Notes: generated by a model from the sequence alone, not told the origin. Shown: positions 16,936-25,748, numbered from the stretch's first letter. The stretch: 32,643 nucleotides of DNA from DATJPR01 sp035506295 (GCA_035506295.1 DATJPR010000070.1:1-32643); one strand, 5' to 3'. Program-made: numbers and translations.

Positions 16936-18291
16936 TCAGGAATTGTGTAGTCGAACATCCGGGAGCAAAGCCACAATCGGCTTGCGATATTGTTCGATCT
17001 CTTTGGGCGAACGAATGGTGGTATCCAGCAGCTCCGCCGCGATGGCGGACAGGAACCCCAGGAAAATCCCCATCGCAAACCCTCCCAGGATGATAAGCTT
17101 CCGGTTGGGCTTGGTGGGGGTCAGCGGGACGCGCGCCGGATCAATGATGATGAAGGCATTCTCGGCGTTCTTGCCGAGCTCCTGGGCAATGCGGGCCTGC
17201 TCCAGCTTGACGCGCATTTCGCTGTACAGCTGGCGGTAGAACGTAAAGTTGGATTCCGTCTCCTGATCCACCTGCTTGGATACGGACGATTCGGTGATCG
17301 TGCGGATCATCTCCGCTCTGCTGGTCTGCAGATCCGACTGGCGATCTGTGAGCAGGGAAATCTGCGAACGCAGGGCAACACGCATGCGGTCGAGCAGGGC
17401 GACGATCTGGTTCTCGTACTTCAAGACTTCCGGAAACTGCGGAGTGTATCTGGTGGACACACTGTCGTAGCTGATCATCAGGCTGCGCAGCTCTGCATGG
17501 AACGGGACATCGGAGTTCGCAAGCTCGGCCAGGATCAGGCGCCCTTCGTCCGTCTTCAGTCCCGAGGGGAAGAGCGACAGATTCTCGAGCGCGCGCTGAT
17601 ATATGCGAATCGACTCGTCGTTCTGCTTGATCTTGTCGGAGACCGTCTCGAACTGGGTGGTCAGGGATGTTCCACCCCCCGGCATCTGCTCCGACCGTTG
17701 GCGGAGAAGCGCGAGGAGCGATTGTTGCGAGCGGTCGTATTCCCCCTCGTATTCTCGAAGCTTGCCTTCAAAGAATTTCACGGTGTAATCGTTCCGGCTG
17801 AACTCCGCCTTCAATCTGGTGTCGATGAAGAGCTCTGCGAGCAATTCCACCGCCTTCTTCGCCCGCACCGGATCAGAGTCCACAAAGCGAATCGTGAAGG
17901 AATTCGTCCCGTTCTTGTCCGTGCGGATGCTCGCCTTCGTCTTGTCAACGAGCTCGTCCCATGCCGCAGCATTGCCCCTCGGCGTCTGTTCCTGAAGACT
18001 GTCGAGCAACGCTTCTATCGTACTTCTGCTGTAGACGATCTCTTCAAACGTCTGAAGGCGGTCTTCCGATGCCATCTGGACCGCCATCGTGAAGCTGACG
18101 AGAGGATTGAGGATCTCGTCCTTCTGGACCCAGATGGTCGTCGAGGACTCGTACTTTCTGGGAAGATAGATCGCTCCGAGAATGCAGATGGCGGTCACCA
18201 GAATCGGCGGCAGAATAAGAAACTTCTTTCTGCGCTTGAGGATGACGAACACCTGATGAAGAGTGAATTGGGGTGATCGCAAGTGGCGCAT
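16936..18291 (-). CDS. Wzz/GumC-type chain-length determinant (polysaccharide co-polymerase)
   Basis: The 451-aa protein has one membrane helix near residue 27-45, a long periplasmic coiled-coil region (about 60-390), a PxxP motif (LTPTKPNRK, near 400) and a second helix (about 405-425). This is the PCP-2/GumC plan without its own kinase domain, which is encoded by the next gene. It controls chain length and links the inner-membrane polymerase to the outer-membrane exporter. ATG 18291 has GGAGG almost touching it; TTG 18282 is better spaced and may be the true start. It is the first gene of the minus-strand operon. Confidence 0.92.
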   Translation of the reverse strand: MRHLRSPQFTLHQVFVILKRRKKFLILPPILVTAICILGAIYLPRKYESSTTIWVQKDEILNPLVSFTMAVQMASEDRLQTFEEIVYSRSTIEALLDSLQEQTPRGNAAAWDELVDKTKASIRTDKNGTNSFTIRFVDSDPVRAKKAVELLAELFIDTRLKAEFSRNDYTVKFFEGKLREYEGEYDRSQQSLLALLRQRSEQMPGGGTSLTTQFETVSDKIKQNDESIRIYQRALENLSLFPSGLKTDEGRLILAELANSDVPFHAELRSLMISYDSVSTRYTPQFPEVLKYENQIVALLDRMRVALRSQISLLTDRQSDLQTSRAEMIRTITESSVSKQVDQETESNFTFYRQLYSEMRVKLEQARIAQELGKNAENAFIIIDPARVPLTPTKPNRKLIILGGFAMGIFLGFLSAIAAELLDTTIRSPKEIEQYRKPIVALLPDVRLHNS

Positions 18292-18317
18292 ACCTCCATG
18301 GAAGAATTGACATGCTT

Positions 18318-18331
18318 GACCTTACAAGGTC
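18318..18331. promoter_or_regulatory. Inverted repeat, possible operator
   Basis: GACCTT and AAGGTC form perfect 6-bp arms around AC. The site lies 27-40 bp upstream of the co-polymerase start, in the divergent intergenic region, and overlaps the predicted -12 element of the minus-strand promoter. The location suits a repressor site. The binding protein is unknown. Confidence 0.4.
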
Positions 18332-18338
18332 TATGCCA
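18323..18338 (-). promoter_or_regulatory. Sigma-54-like promoter of the minus-strand operon
   Basis: The minus strand reads TGGCAT, five bases, then TTGTA. This matches the -24/-12 consensus TGGCAC-N5-TTGCA with correct GG spacing and two mismatches, one of them in the important -12 GC. The expected transcript would start about 20 bases upstream of the co-polymerase gene, leaving room for its ribosome site. Confidence 0.4.
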
Positions 18339-18543
18339 CCGGGTTCAGAATCTTCCCGCGACTCCAAACATGCGTCCCTGCGCCGTCAGACGCGAAATTG
18401 GCCACCCTCCAAGATCTCTTGATGGACTTGCAGTGTGTCCGCCGGATACAGATACCTGACTGGTGTCTCTCCGGGAAACAGTATCGATGCATCACGAGCC
18501 GAGGCGCAGGCACAAATCCCCTCTCTTCCGCCATTCTCTTCTT

Positions 18544-18559
18544 CGGCACAATTCTTGAT
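18544..18559 (+). promoter_or_regulatory. Weak sigma-54-like element before the export lipoprotein gene
   Basis: CGGCAC, five bases, TTGAT matches GGCAC-N5-TTG, but the -12 dinucleotide is GA instead of GC. If used, transcription would start only a few bases before ATG 18577, favouring ATG 18610 or 18631 as the real start. The remainder of 18292-18576 shows no gene. Confidence 0.22.
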
Positions 18560-18576
18560 CTGTTGGCGATGACTTC

Positions 18577-19326
18577 ATGAATCCTGTCGTCCCAAAGAGT
18601 CCGGTGAACATGGTGGTTTCAATTCGCATTATGCGCGCATGGCTGTTGTTCCCCATCCTCGCGATGATGTTTCTGATCGGCTGTAGCAGCGGCGAAGTGT
18701 CCAAGGACCAGGTGCTTTCGTCCCTCACCTCCCGTGGCCGGCGACTGACCGTTGAATCCGAGAATTACGTGCTCCAGAAGGGCGATCAGATCGAGATCAC
18801 GATCCCGGGGTATTCTGATTTCCACACTATATCGAACGTGGACGAAAACGGGATGATCACGATTCCCACCATCGGGGTTATCCATGCAGGCAGCGAGACC
18901 AAGGGTCAGTTGAAAGACGAGATCAGGAAGAAGCTGTCGTTGTATGTGAAGGACCCTCCCCCGCCCATCATCAGGATCAAGGGGGAGATGGAACAAAAAG
19001 TCATCGTCCTGGGATCGGTCACCACGCAGGGAAGCTACACGGTCCCCGGCGCTGTGTCCCCTCTGCAGGTCCTGGCACTGGCAGGAGGCCCTGTGTCCAC
19101 CGCCGACCTCCGGCACGTCAAGATCTTCAGGGGCGACGACGAGACAACCGAAGAGATCGACATCTCGAATTCCCTTGTCGCAATCGCGGGGAACGTCGAA
19201 AGCCTCCCGAACGTCAACCCGGGCGACCTTGTGTATGTTCCCAAAGAGGAGAACGTCGTCCGCGATTTTGCAGATCTCCTCCGTGACGTCATCGTCTTGT
19301 TCGGCATTTTCTCGGTGGTGAAATGA
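18577..19326 (+). CDS. Polysaccharide export lipoprotein, Wza/OPX family
   Basis: The 249-aa protein begins with a lipoprotein signal peptide ending LIGC, with the lipidated Cys at 36. A Poly_export/SLBB region follows: LQKGDQIEITIPGYSD, then DENGMITIPTIGVIHAGSET. A second SLBB-like repeat includes KVIVLGSVTTQGSYTVPG and PGDLVYVPKEENV. It ends in a hydrophobic stretch (DVIVLFGIFSVV), consistent with the membrane-inserting helix of OPX proteins. It forms the outer-membrane exit with the co-polymerase as partner. ATG 18577 lacks a Shine-Dalgarno; ATG 18610 and 18631 also leave a complete signal peptide. The stop overlaps the next ATG by 4 bp. Confidence 0.9.
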   Translation: MNPVVPKSPVNMVVSIRIMRAWLLFPILAMMFLIGCSSGEVSKDQVLSSLTSRGRRLTVESENYVLQKGDQIEITIPGYSDFHTISNVDENGMITIPTIGVIHAGSETKGQLKDEIRKKLSLYVKDPPPPIIRIKGEMEQKVIVLGSVTTQGSYTVPGAVSPLQVLALAGGPVSTADLRHVKIFRGDDETTEEIDISNSLVAIAGNVESLPNVNPGDLVYVPKEENVVRDFADLLRDVIVLFGIFSVVK

Positions 19327-20249
19327 GCCTGAGGACTCGTGCGGCATGGGCCGGGATCGTGCTCGGGGCGGCTCTCATCACGGCGAGTCCTTTCGCGCGC
19401 TCGCAGGCGTACGTGTATTTTGCGCAGCCATCGGGCGTGAGCATCCGTGGCGAATCGTTCGCCAACGCCTACAGCGCCGACGCCTTCGATGTCACGAGCA
19501 TGTACAGCAATCCCGCTTCGCTGACCTATATGGATAATCGTTCCGTCGTGGTGTCCGATGTGTTCGACTGGACCCTGAAATCCCAGACCTACAGTTTCGC
19601 CGTGCCGCTGCTGTTCACGCCGGACCTGCGCTTCGGCATTGGTGCTTCATACGCGAACAACGGTACCGTCTTTTCAGAGACAGGAGACGGGGTGCCCACG
19701 AAGTCGTTCGAAATCGACGTGGCGACGGCAACCCGTGTCATCCCCACGCTCAGTGTCGGGATCCTCGGCGGCTTGCGATCCTTCACCTTCGCCAATCTTA
19801 CCCGGCCGTCGGAATGGGCCCAACTGGGGATCTTCTATAATCCGCTTCCGGGGATAGATTACGGATTGGTGTACCGGTACCGGCGAGGTCTTGTCTTCGT
19901 CAAGGCAGGCAGCGACGTCTCCCTTGAGCCTTACGCCCAAACCCCCGCCGATCTCGAACTGGGCGCCGCCATGACGTATCCCGCCACCTCCGCTTCGCCG
20001 ATCGTCTGTCTCTCGCTGACCACGATCCGCACTTTCCCCAGTGCGGAGCGCTTCAATATCAAAGGGGGGCTGGAAGTCTACCCGGTTCCGTTCGTCGCCT
20101 TGCGTCTCGGTTATAAGGTGGGATCCTCGACAAATCTCCCGCGGTATGGGATCGGAATTCACGTGAACAATTTCCGCTGTGACTTCGGCATCGGGCCCAG
20201 TCAGGCCGACGACCGGTTCCACGGGTTTTCTCTTTCATATTCATTTTAA
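19323..20249 (+). CDS. PorV/PorQ-like outer-membrane beta-barrel
   Basis: The 308-aa protein has a signal peptide (about 1-29, ending ARSQA) and a mature part of alternating amphipathic strands ending in aromatic SLSYSF. The segment DAFDVTSMYSNPASLTYMDN resembles the N-terminal plug-like motif of PorV/PorQ and related FadL-like barrels. It is coupled by ATGA to the export lipoprotein gene, so it may form or assist the outer-membrane pore for the polymer, since OPX proteins of this short type lack a large barrel. The role is inference; the barrel assignment is firm. Confidence 0.8.
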   Translation: MSLRTRAAWAGIVLGAALITASPFARSQAYVYFAQPSGVSIRGESFANAYSADAFDVTSMYSNPASLTYMDNRSVVVSDVFDWTLKSQTYSFAVPLLFTPDLRFGIGASYANNGTVFSETGDGVPTKSFEIDVATATRVIPTLSVGILGGLRSFTFANLTRPSEWAQLGIFYNPLPGIDYGLVYRYRRGLVFVKAGSDVSLEPYAQTPADLELGAAMTYPATSASPIVCLSLTTIRTFPSAERFNIKGGLEVYPVPFVALRLGYKVGSSTNLPRYGIGIHVNNFRCDFGIGPSQADDRFHGFSLSYSF

Positions 20250-20257
20250 ACAACCTT

Positions 20258-21046
20258 ATGCGCGCACCGCATCCGACTGAATTTGCTTTCGAGCGATCCT
20301 CCAATGCCGTCATGCAGGAAGCGATTCTCACCATGAAACGCGTGGCCGGAAGAGACGTCAACCTGCTGATCAAGGGAGAGACCGGCACGGGAAAGGAATG
20401 GGCGGCGAGGATGATCCATGCCGAGAGCCCGAGGCGCGACTGTCCGTTCGTCCTGGTCGAGTGCGCGGCAGTTGCACCGGACGCGCTGGAGCAGGAGTTT
20501 TTTGGTTACGAATCAATCACGTGGGACGGTGTGACGATCAGAAAAGGGTACTTCGAAGAAGCCTCCGGCGGCACGCTCTACCTGAGCGGCATTGGGAATC
20601 TCCCCACGCCGTTCCTGCCGAAGATCTCGCACGCGATCGAGTACCAGACCGTCCGGCGCGTTTTGGGAAAAGTCGATATTCCGGTGGACGTCCGGGTTAT
20701 TGCCACACTCATTCCATCCAACGACCGCGGACCCATGAGCTCGTTGAATCTTGAGCTCATCCAGCGAATCAGTCCGATTCAAATCGAGATGCCACCGTTG
20801 CGGGAACGGCGCGAGGACATCCCTATGCTGATCGATGGATTTCTCAGAGACCTCGGTCATCGTGCCGGGCCGTATCAGAAGAGAATCTCATCGTCCGCGC
20901 TGCAGACGCTTGTCGCGTTCGACTGGTCCGGCAATCTGCGACATCTCAAGAACGCAGTGGAATATGCGAGTATTCTCTCAGATGACGACGTCATTCAACC
21001 CCATCATCTTCCCTCGTATTTACGACCGGTGGCAGAGGGCAAGTGA
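20258..21046 (+). CDS. Degenerate sigma-54-activator-type AAA+ protein without receiver or DNA-binding domain
   Basis: The 262-aa protein consists only of the central domain of bacterial enhancer-binding proteins. Walker A GETGTGKE (40-47) and PPLRERREDIP (179-189) are intact. The GAFTGA loop that contacts sigma-54 reads SITWDG (86-91), and the Walker B Asp-Glu is replaced by Ser-Gly in LYLSGIG (107-113). The sensor-I Asn is also missing (RVIATLIP, 146-153). No receiver domain or C-terminal helix-turn-helix is present. It should bind but hardly hydrolyse ATP, and should not remodel sigma-54 in the usual way. It lies 8 bp behind the barrel gene, in the export operon. It may have become a regulatory or assembly ATPase. 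Confidence 0.85.
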   Translation: MRAPHPTEFAFERSSNAVMQEAILTMKRVAGRDVNLLIKGETGTGKEWAARMIHAESPRRDCPFVLVECAAVAPDALEQEFFGYESITWDGVTIRKGYFEEASGGTLYLSGIGNLPTPFLPKISHAIEYQTVRRVLGKVDIPVDVRVIATLIPSNDRGPMSSLNLELIQRISPIQIEMPPLRERREDIPMLIDGFLRDLGHRAGPYQKRISSSALQTLVAFDWSGNLRHLKNAVEYASILSDDDVIQPHHLPSYLRPVAEGK

Positions 21047-21147
21047 GCGGTCGCCGATACGATGGCGTCGTGATGTGGAATTCGCGAATGGTCGGGGACC
21101 ACTACTTGTAGAAGGTCTCAGCGACCGAAGGGTGAAGGAGTCGTAGC

Positions 21148-23115
21148 GTGCTCATCGAATATGTTTTTGCCTTTGTCGTGCCCCTGGCACTGTCCCTCGC
21201 GCTCACGCCCGTTGTTCTGAAGCTCGCGGTCGCGGTCGGCGCCATCGACCGGCCTGGAGGCAGGAAAGCCCATCTCACGCCAACGCCGAGACTCGGCGGC
21301 GTGGCCGTATTCGTCAGCTTCAGCGTCTCCCTCGTCCTGATTGCGCTCTTTGCGCAAGGCCTGACTTTTCCGCATTGGATGACCGGGACAAAAGGAACGC
21401 TGCTCTTCGGCTCGCTGGGGATTATCCTCCTCCTCGGGATCTGGGACGACCTTCACGAGCTCCGGCCGTCACAGAAGTTTCTCGTGCAGCTTTTCCTCGC
21501 CATTCTCGTCTCGGCCGCCGGTTTTCGCATTACCAACATCACCGATCCCGTCAGCTTCGGGAAATTGAATCTCGGGATTTTCGATTTCGTCGCAACCGTC
21601 ATCTGGATCATCGGCGTCACCAATGCGATCAATCTCATCGACGGGCTTGACGGACTGGCGTCCGGCACCTCGGCGATCGCCTTGCTGACCATGTTTCCCA
21701 TCGCGGTGATCCAGCAGGATATGGGGACCGCGCTGGTCGCCGTCGTGCTCGCAGGCGCAGTGCTCGGGTTTCTGCGCTACAATTTCAACCCGGCACGAAT
21801 CTTCCTGGGGGACTCCGGGAGCCTGTTCCTCGGTTTCATGCTCGCGATTCTCTCCACGCAGAGTTCGACGAAAAGCACCACCGCGTTCTCCCTGCTCGTC
21901 AGCGTGCTCGCGCTCGGTCTGCCGATCATGGACACGCTGCTCTCCATGGCACGACGCCTTCTCCAGTCGTTTCTCCCTGCGGCGAGCAATGAGCGCAGCA
22001 CCCGCCGATCGCGGATCGGCGCAATGTTCGTCCCGGATCGTCGCCATATTCATCATCAGCTACTCGCGCTCGGGATGTCGCACCGGCGCACCGTCCTGAT
22101 CCTGTACGTCGTCTCCTGCACTCTCGGTCTCTGTGCCTTCGCCGTCACCATGGTACAGAACGCCCAGGGAGCGTTCGTCCTTCTCGTCGTTGGTCTCGCC
22201 ATCATCGTCGGCATCCGCCAGCTCCGGTATCAGGAGATTGCCGTGCTCCGGAACGGGATGCTGTTGTCGCTATTCCACCTCCGGCTGCTCAATAGAAACG
22301 TGTTCCAGGTGTTCCTCGACATCGTTTTCATCGTCGTGTCGTTCGGCCTCTCCGTGATCATCGACCCGGTCATTCATGCGGGGAACCACCTCACGCCGGA
22401 GACGATTCTGATGGTGTCCCTGGTCTGCTTCGTCCAGTTCATGGTCTACTGGCTCCATGGGGTCTATCGGTTCAGCCTGCGGGAATTCGGCATTGCGGAC
22501 GTGCTGCTGGTGACTCGGGCGACATTCCTCGCGGTGGCGCTCAGCGGCGCCGTGCTCCTGATGTTCCCATCGCACCCAACGCCGCCCATCCGCACGTTCG
22601 TGCTCGATTTCTACTTCGTCATGACCCTGGCTCTCGGGTCCCGGTATTCATTCCGCATGCTTATGCATGTGTTCCAACGACATTCCGCCCGGGGCAAGAC
22701 CGTCCTGATCTATGGCGCCGATCGCAGCGGAGCACGGGCATTGCAGCGGTTGTTGGAAACCGATTCGTTCAATCTGCGCCCCGCGGGATTCCTGGACGAT
22801 CGGCCGAGCGTGGAAGGCAAGCAATTGAACGGCTATCCCATCTTTGGTGGTCATTGGAAGCTCGAACGCCTGGTCAAACGCATGGGCGTCAACGAAATCC
22901 TTCTTGCCAGCAACAATATCAAACCTGAGGTTCTCAAACGGCTGACCCACAAAGCGCAAGCGCTCGGACTTGCCATCCGACGCTTCCAGGTCTACCTGGA
23001 GGAGATCACCGGCGACGAAACCGACACTGCGCAGCGGGAGGAAGAGTTTGTCCTCGCACGCAAGGCCGCCGGCGCAGAATCCGTTGCACTTTCCATCCAT
23101 CGTGAGAGGAGTTGA
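21148..23115 (+). CDS. WecA/MraY-type sugar-phosphate transferase fused to FlaA1-type N-terminal region
   Basis: The 655-aa protein has two parts. Residues 1-350 are a polyprenyl-phosphate HexNAc-1-phosphate transferase with about 10 helices: DD (100-101), NAINLIDGLDGLA (159-171), FLGDSGSLFLG (219-229) and HIHH (300-303). Residues 385-500 add a second block of helices, and 515-620 a Rossmann-like domain (VLIYGADRSGARAL, 519-532). This is the N-terminal half of FlaA1/WbpM and of polyisoprenyl-phosphate glycosyltransferases, but without the dehydratase or transferase that normally follows. It should start repeat-unit synthesis on undecaprenyl phosphate. GTG 21148 follows AAGGAG at 7 bases. The stop is 1 bp before the carbamoyltransferase gene. 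The 101-bp gap upstream shows only a weak GG-N8-TTG match. Confidence 0.9.
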   Translation: MLIEYVFAFVVPLALSLALTPVVLKLAVAVGAIDRPGGRKAHLTPTPRLGGVAVFVSFSVSLVLIALFAQGLTFPHWMTGTKGTLLFGSLGIILLLGIWDDLHELRPSQKFLVQLFLAILVSAAGFRITNITDPVSFGKLNLGIFDFVATVIWIIGVTNAINLIDGLDGLASGTSAIALLTMFPIAVIQQDMGTALVAVVLAGAVLGFLRYNFNPARIFLGDSGSLFLGFMLAILSTQSSTKSTTAFSLLVSVLALGLPIMDTLLSMARRLLQSFLPAASNERSTRRSRIGAMFVPDRRHIHHQLLALGMSHRRTVLILYVVSCTLGLCAFAVTMVQNAQGAFVLLVVGLAIIVGIRQLRYQEIAVLRNGMLLSLFHLRLLNRNVFQVFLDIVFIVVSFGLSVIIDPVIHAGNHLTPETILMVSLVCFVQFMVYWLHGVYRFSLREFGIADVLLVTRATFLAVALSGAVLLMFPSHPTPPIRTFVLDFYFVMTLALGSRYSFRMLMHVFQRHSARGKTVLIYGADRSGARALQRLLETDSFNLRPAGFLDDRPSVEGKQLNGYPIFGGHWKLERLVKRMGVNEILLASNNIKPEVLKRLTHKAQALGLAIRRFQVYLEEITGDETDTAQREEEFVLARKAAGAESVALSIHRERS

Positions 23116-23116
23116 T

Positions 23117-24937
23117 ATGTACATCTTGGGCATTTCGTGTTTTTACCATGACTCTGCGGCCGCGCTCATCAAGGACGGCGAGATCATCGCGGCGGCGCAG
23201 GAGGAGCGCTTCACGCGGAAAAAACACGACTCCGATTTCCCGGCAAACGCCGTGGCCTATTGTCTGCAAGCCGCCGGGATAACTGCCAAGGAGCTGGCCT
23301 ACGTCACATTCTATGACAAGCCGCTCGTCAAGTTCGAGCGCATTGTGGAAACCTATCTCGCGACAACGCCCCGTGGGATCTCGTCATTCATGATGGCCAT
23401 CCCGCTCTGGTTGAAGGAGAAGCTCTGGATGCCGTCGCTCATCCGTGACAAGGTCGGCCCCGACATTCCCATCCTCTACACCGATCACCACGAGTCCCAT
23501 GCGGCTTCGGCGTTCTATCCCTCTCCATTCCAGGACGCCGCCTTCCTGACCATGGACGGCGTCGGCGAGTGGGCGACGACCAGCTACGGCGTCGGTCGGG
23601 GAAACACTCTCGCCATGACCGGCGAATTGAAGTTCCCCCATTCTCTCGGCCTGCTCTATTCTGCGTTCACCTATTTCACGGGCTTCAAAGTCAATTCCGC
23701 CGAGTACAAGGTGATGGGGCTCGCGCCGTACGGTGAGCCGAAATACGTGCAGGCCATCTACGATCATCTGATCGATCTGAAGGAGGACGGATCGTTCAAG
23801 ATGAACATGGACTTCTTCGACTATTGCGCGGGACTCCGGATGACCAACGGGAAGTTCGCTGAGATCTTCGGCGGACCGGCCAGGGAGCAGGAATCAAAGC
23901 TGACACAGCGGGAAATGGACCTCGCGCGCTCGCTGCAGGATGTCACCGAGGAGATCATGCTCCGCATGGCCAGGCATGTTCACAAGGAGACCGGTCAGAA
24001 GTACCTTGTGCTTGCGGGCGGCGTCGCACTCAACTGCGTCGGGAACGGGAGACTCTTGCGCGAAGGACCGTTCGACGATATCTGGATCCAGCCGGCCGCC
24101 GGCGACGCGGGAGGCGCACTCGGCGCGGCATTGTACACGTGGTACGCATACCTGAACAATGAGCGGAAGGTCAAAGGGGACGGCTCGGATTCCCAGAAAG
24201 GATCGTACCTCGGTCCCGTGTACTCCGATGACGAGATCGAACGATTTCTGGAGATGAACGAGATCATGTACCGGAAGGTGCCGGCCGCCGAACTCGCATC
24301 GACGGTCGCGGATATCCTTGCGCAGGAAAATGTCGTCGGCTGGTTCGAGGGACGGATGGAGTTCGGCCCGCGGGCCCTGGGCGCCCGGAGCATTATCGGC
24401 GATGCCCGTTCCCCAAAGATGCAGTCGATCATGAACCTGAAGATCAAGTACCGGGAGTCGTTCCGTCCTTTCGCGCCGTCGGTCCTTGAAGAAAATGTCT
24501 CCGAGTACTTCCAGATCGACCGACCGAGCCCGTATATGCTCCTTGTCGCCCCGGTGACGGAATCACGGAAGATCATGATGACGAAGGAACAGGAGCAGCT
24601 GTTCGGTATCGAGAAGCTGAACGTCCCGCGCTCTGACATCCCTGCCGTTACCCATATTGACTACTCGGCCCGGATCCAGACCGTGAATCGCGAGACCAAT
24701 CCGCTGTACTACGATTTGATCAAAGCGTTCTATCAGAAAACGGGATGCCCCGTCATCATCAACACCTCCTTCAATGTGCGCGGCGAACCGATCGTGTGCC
24801 GGCCTGAAGAAGCGTACAAATGTTTCATGCGCACGGAGATGGATTACCTGGTCATGGGGAACTACATCCTCGCGAAGAAAGATCAGACGCAACTCGAATC
24901 CGATGTCGACTGGAGAAAGGAGTTCCAACTTGATTAG
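23117..24937 (+). CDS. NodU/CmcH-family O-carbamoyltransferase
   Basis: The 606-aa protein is full length for the family. The N-terminal Kae1-like half has HDSAAAL (11-17), TDHHESHAASAF, LTMDGVGEW, FPHSLGLLYSAFTYFTGFK and EYKVMGLAPYG. The C-terminal half has GGVALNCVGNGRLL, FEGRMEFGPRALGARSI, RESFRPFAPSVL and NTSFNVRGEPIV. It uses carbamoyl phosphate and ATP, through carbamoyl-AMP, to carbamoylate a hydroxyl, presumably on a sugar of the polymer. The frame is open from 22970, but ATG 23117 with GAGGAG upstream is right. SxtJ, DUF5989, carA and carB follow on the same strand. Confidence 0.93.
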   Translation: MYILGISCFYHDSAAALIKDGEIIAAAQEERFTRKKHDSDFPANAVAYCLQAAGITAKELAYVTFYDKPLVKFERIVETYLATTPRGISSFMMAIPLWLKEKLWMPSLIRDKVGPDIPILYTDHHESHAASAFYPSPFQDAAFLTMDGVGEWATTSYGVGRGNTLAMTGELKFPHSLGLLYSAFTYFTGFKVNSAEYKVMGLAPYGEPKYVQAIYDHLIDLKEDGSFKMNMDFFDYCAGLRMTNGKFAEIFGGPAREQESKLTQREMDLARSLQDVTEEIMLRMARHVHKETGQKYLVLAGGVALNCVGNGRLLREGPFDDIWIQPAAGDAGGALGAALYTWYAYLNNERKVKGDGSDSQKGSYLGPVYSDDEIERFLEMNEIMYRKVPAAELASTVADILAQENVVGWFEGRMEFGPRALGARSIIGDARSPKMQSIMNLKIKYRESFRPFAPSVLEENVSEYFQIDRPSPYMLLVAPVTESRKIMMTKEQEQLFGIEKLNVPRSDIPAVTHIDYSARIQTVNRETNPLYYDLIKAFYQKTGCPVIINTSFNVRGEPIVCRPEEAYKCFMRTEMDYLVMGNYILAKKDQTQLESDVDWRKEFQLD

Positions 24938-25340
24938 CAAGATGCATATCGATTCCTCAGACGGCAAGGTGCGGAATTTTGGTTTCCTCTTCTGTGTCGT
25001 CTTCGCCCTCCTGGCAGGCCTCTCCTGGTACAAGGGGGGGCATGTCTGGCCATGGTTGGCCGGTGGCTCGGCGCTCTTCCTGCTGTTGGGACTTGTCGCC
25101 AAACCGATTCTCCGGCCCGTCTACATCGGCTGGATGGCGTTTGCCTTCGTCCTGGGCTGGATCAACACCCGGCTTATCCTGGGCGTGTTTTTCTATGCGA
25201 TCCTCCTTCCTGTGGGAGTTATTTTCAAAATTCTGAGAAAAGACCCACTTGAGCGGACACTCGATCGACAGGCACCATCCTACTGGATCAAGCGAGAACC
25301 CGTGCCAATCGACCGGGAGCGTTGCGCGAGGCCTTTCTAG
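24930..25340 (+). CDS. SxtJ-family membrane protein
   Basis: The 136-aa protein has three to four hydrophobic helices (about 20-110) and a polar tail ending in the motif SYWIKREP. It matches the SxtJ family, which is typically encoded right after NodU-type carbamoyltransferases. TTG 24930 is preferred: AAAGGAG precedes it by 7 bases and the resulting N-terminus (ISKMHIDSS...) resembles relatives. ATG 24942 is the alternative. It overlaps the carbamoyltransferase stop by 8 bp. Its biochemical role is unknown; membrane anchoring of the carbamoyltransferase is an inference. Confidence 0.78.
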   Translation: MISKMHIDSSDGKVRNFGFLFCVVFALLAGLSWYKGGHVWPWLAGGSALFLLLGLVAKPILRPVYIGWMAFAFVLGWINTRLILGVFFYAILLPVGVIFKILRKDPLERTLDRQAPSYWIKREPVPIDRERCARPF

Positions 25341-25431
25341 ATGTCCGACTTCATGCCGTTGGCGTTTGGTCGCATCATCAGTTGACGCTTTTTCGTTGAG
25401 TTCAGTCACATCTCACGTGGAGAATCACACA

Positions 25432-25602
25432 ATGGGATCATCGATCCAAAAACTCTCTGTCCTCGGCGACCTTTGGGCCTTCATGCGCGTCCGCAAGAAA
25501 TGGTGGCTCGGTCCGATCGTCGCCATGCTGCTCATGCTCGGACTGTTGCTGGTGTTCACACAGGGTTCCGCGCTCGCACCATTCATCTATACGTTGTTCT
25601 AG
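25432..25602 (+). CDS. DUF5989 small membrane protein
   Basis: The 56-aa protein has a polar start (MGSSIQKLSVLGDLWAFMRV), the basic RKKWWLGP motif and one hydrophobic segment. This pattern matches DUF5989 proteins, which commonly follow SxtJ. ATG 25432 follows GTGGAGA; the longer open frame from 25249 overlaps SxtJ and is not protein-like. Function is unknown. Gaps of 91 bp before and 146 bp after show no clear terminator or promoter. Confidence 0.75.
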   Translation: MGSSIQKLSVLGDLWAFMRVRKKWWLGPIVAMLLMLGLLLVFTQGSALAPFIYTLF

Positions 25603-25748
25603 CCCTCGCCGGTGCAGTGCCGCTCTACGGTAAGAACGTGCAGAACTTCAGAAGGACCTCTTCGTGTTTATTTCCGATGGAGAGCGGGACTTCTGTGTAC
25701 TGATATCCATGCCCGCACGGATGGAAGTGGTTTGATGAAAGGAGCAAC

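Noticed and set aside
16990..18276. 428-codon plus-strand frame opposite the co-polymerase gene
   Set aside because: The minus strand has clear Wzz/GumC features. The plus product is rich in R, L and H without any family signature.
18307..18335. TTGACA with a -10-like TCTATG 17 bases downstream on the plus strand
   Set aside because: The -35 is perfect but the -10 matches only three of six positions and lies about 240 bp before the next plus-strand gene. It was not listed as a promoter.
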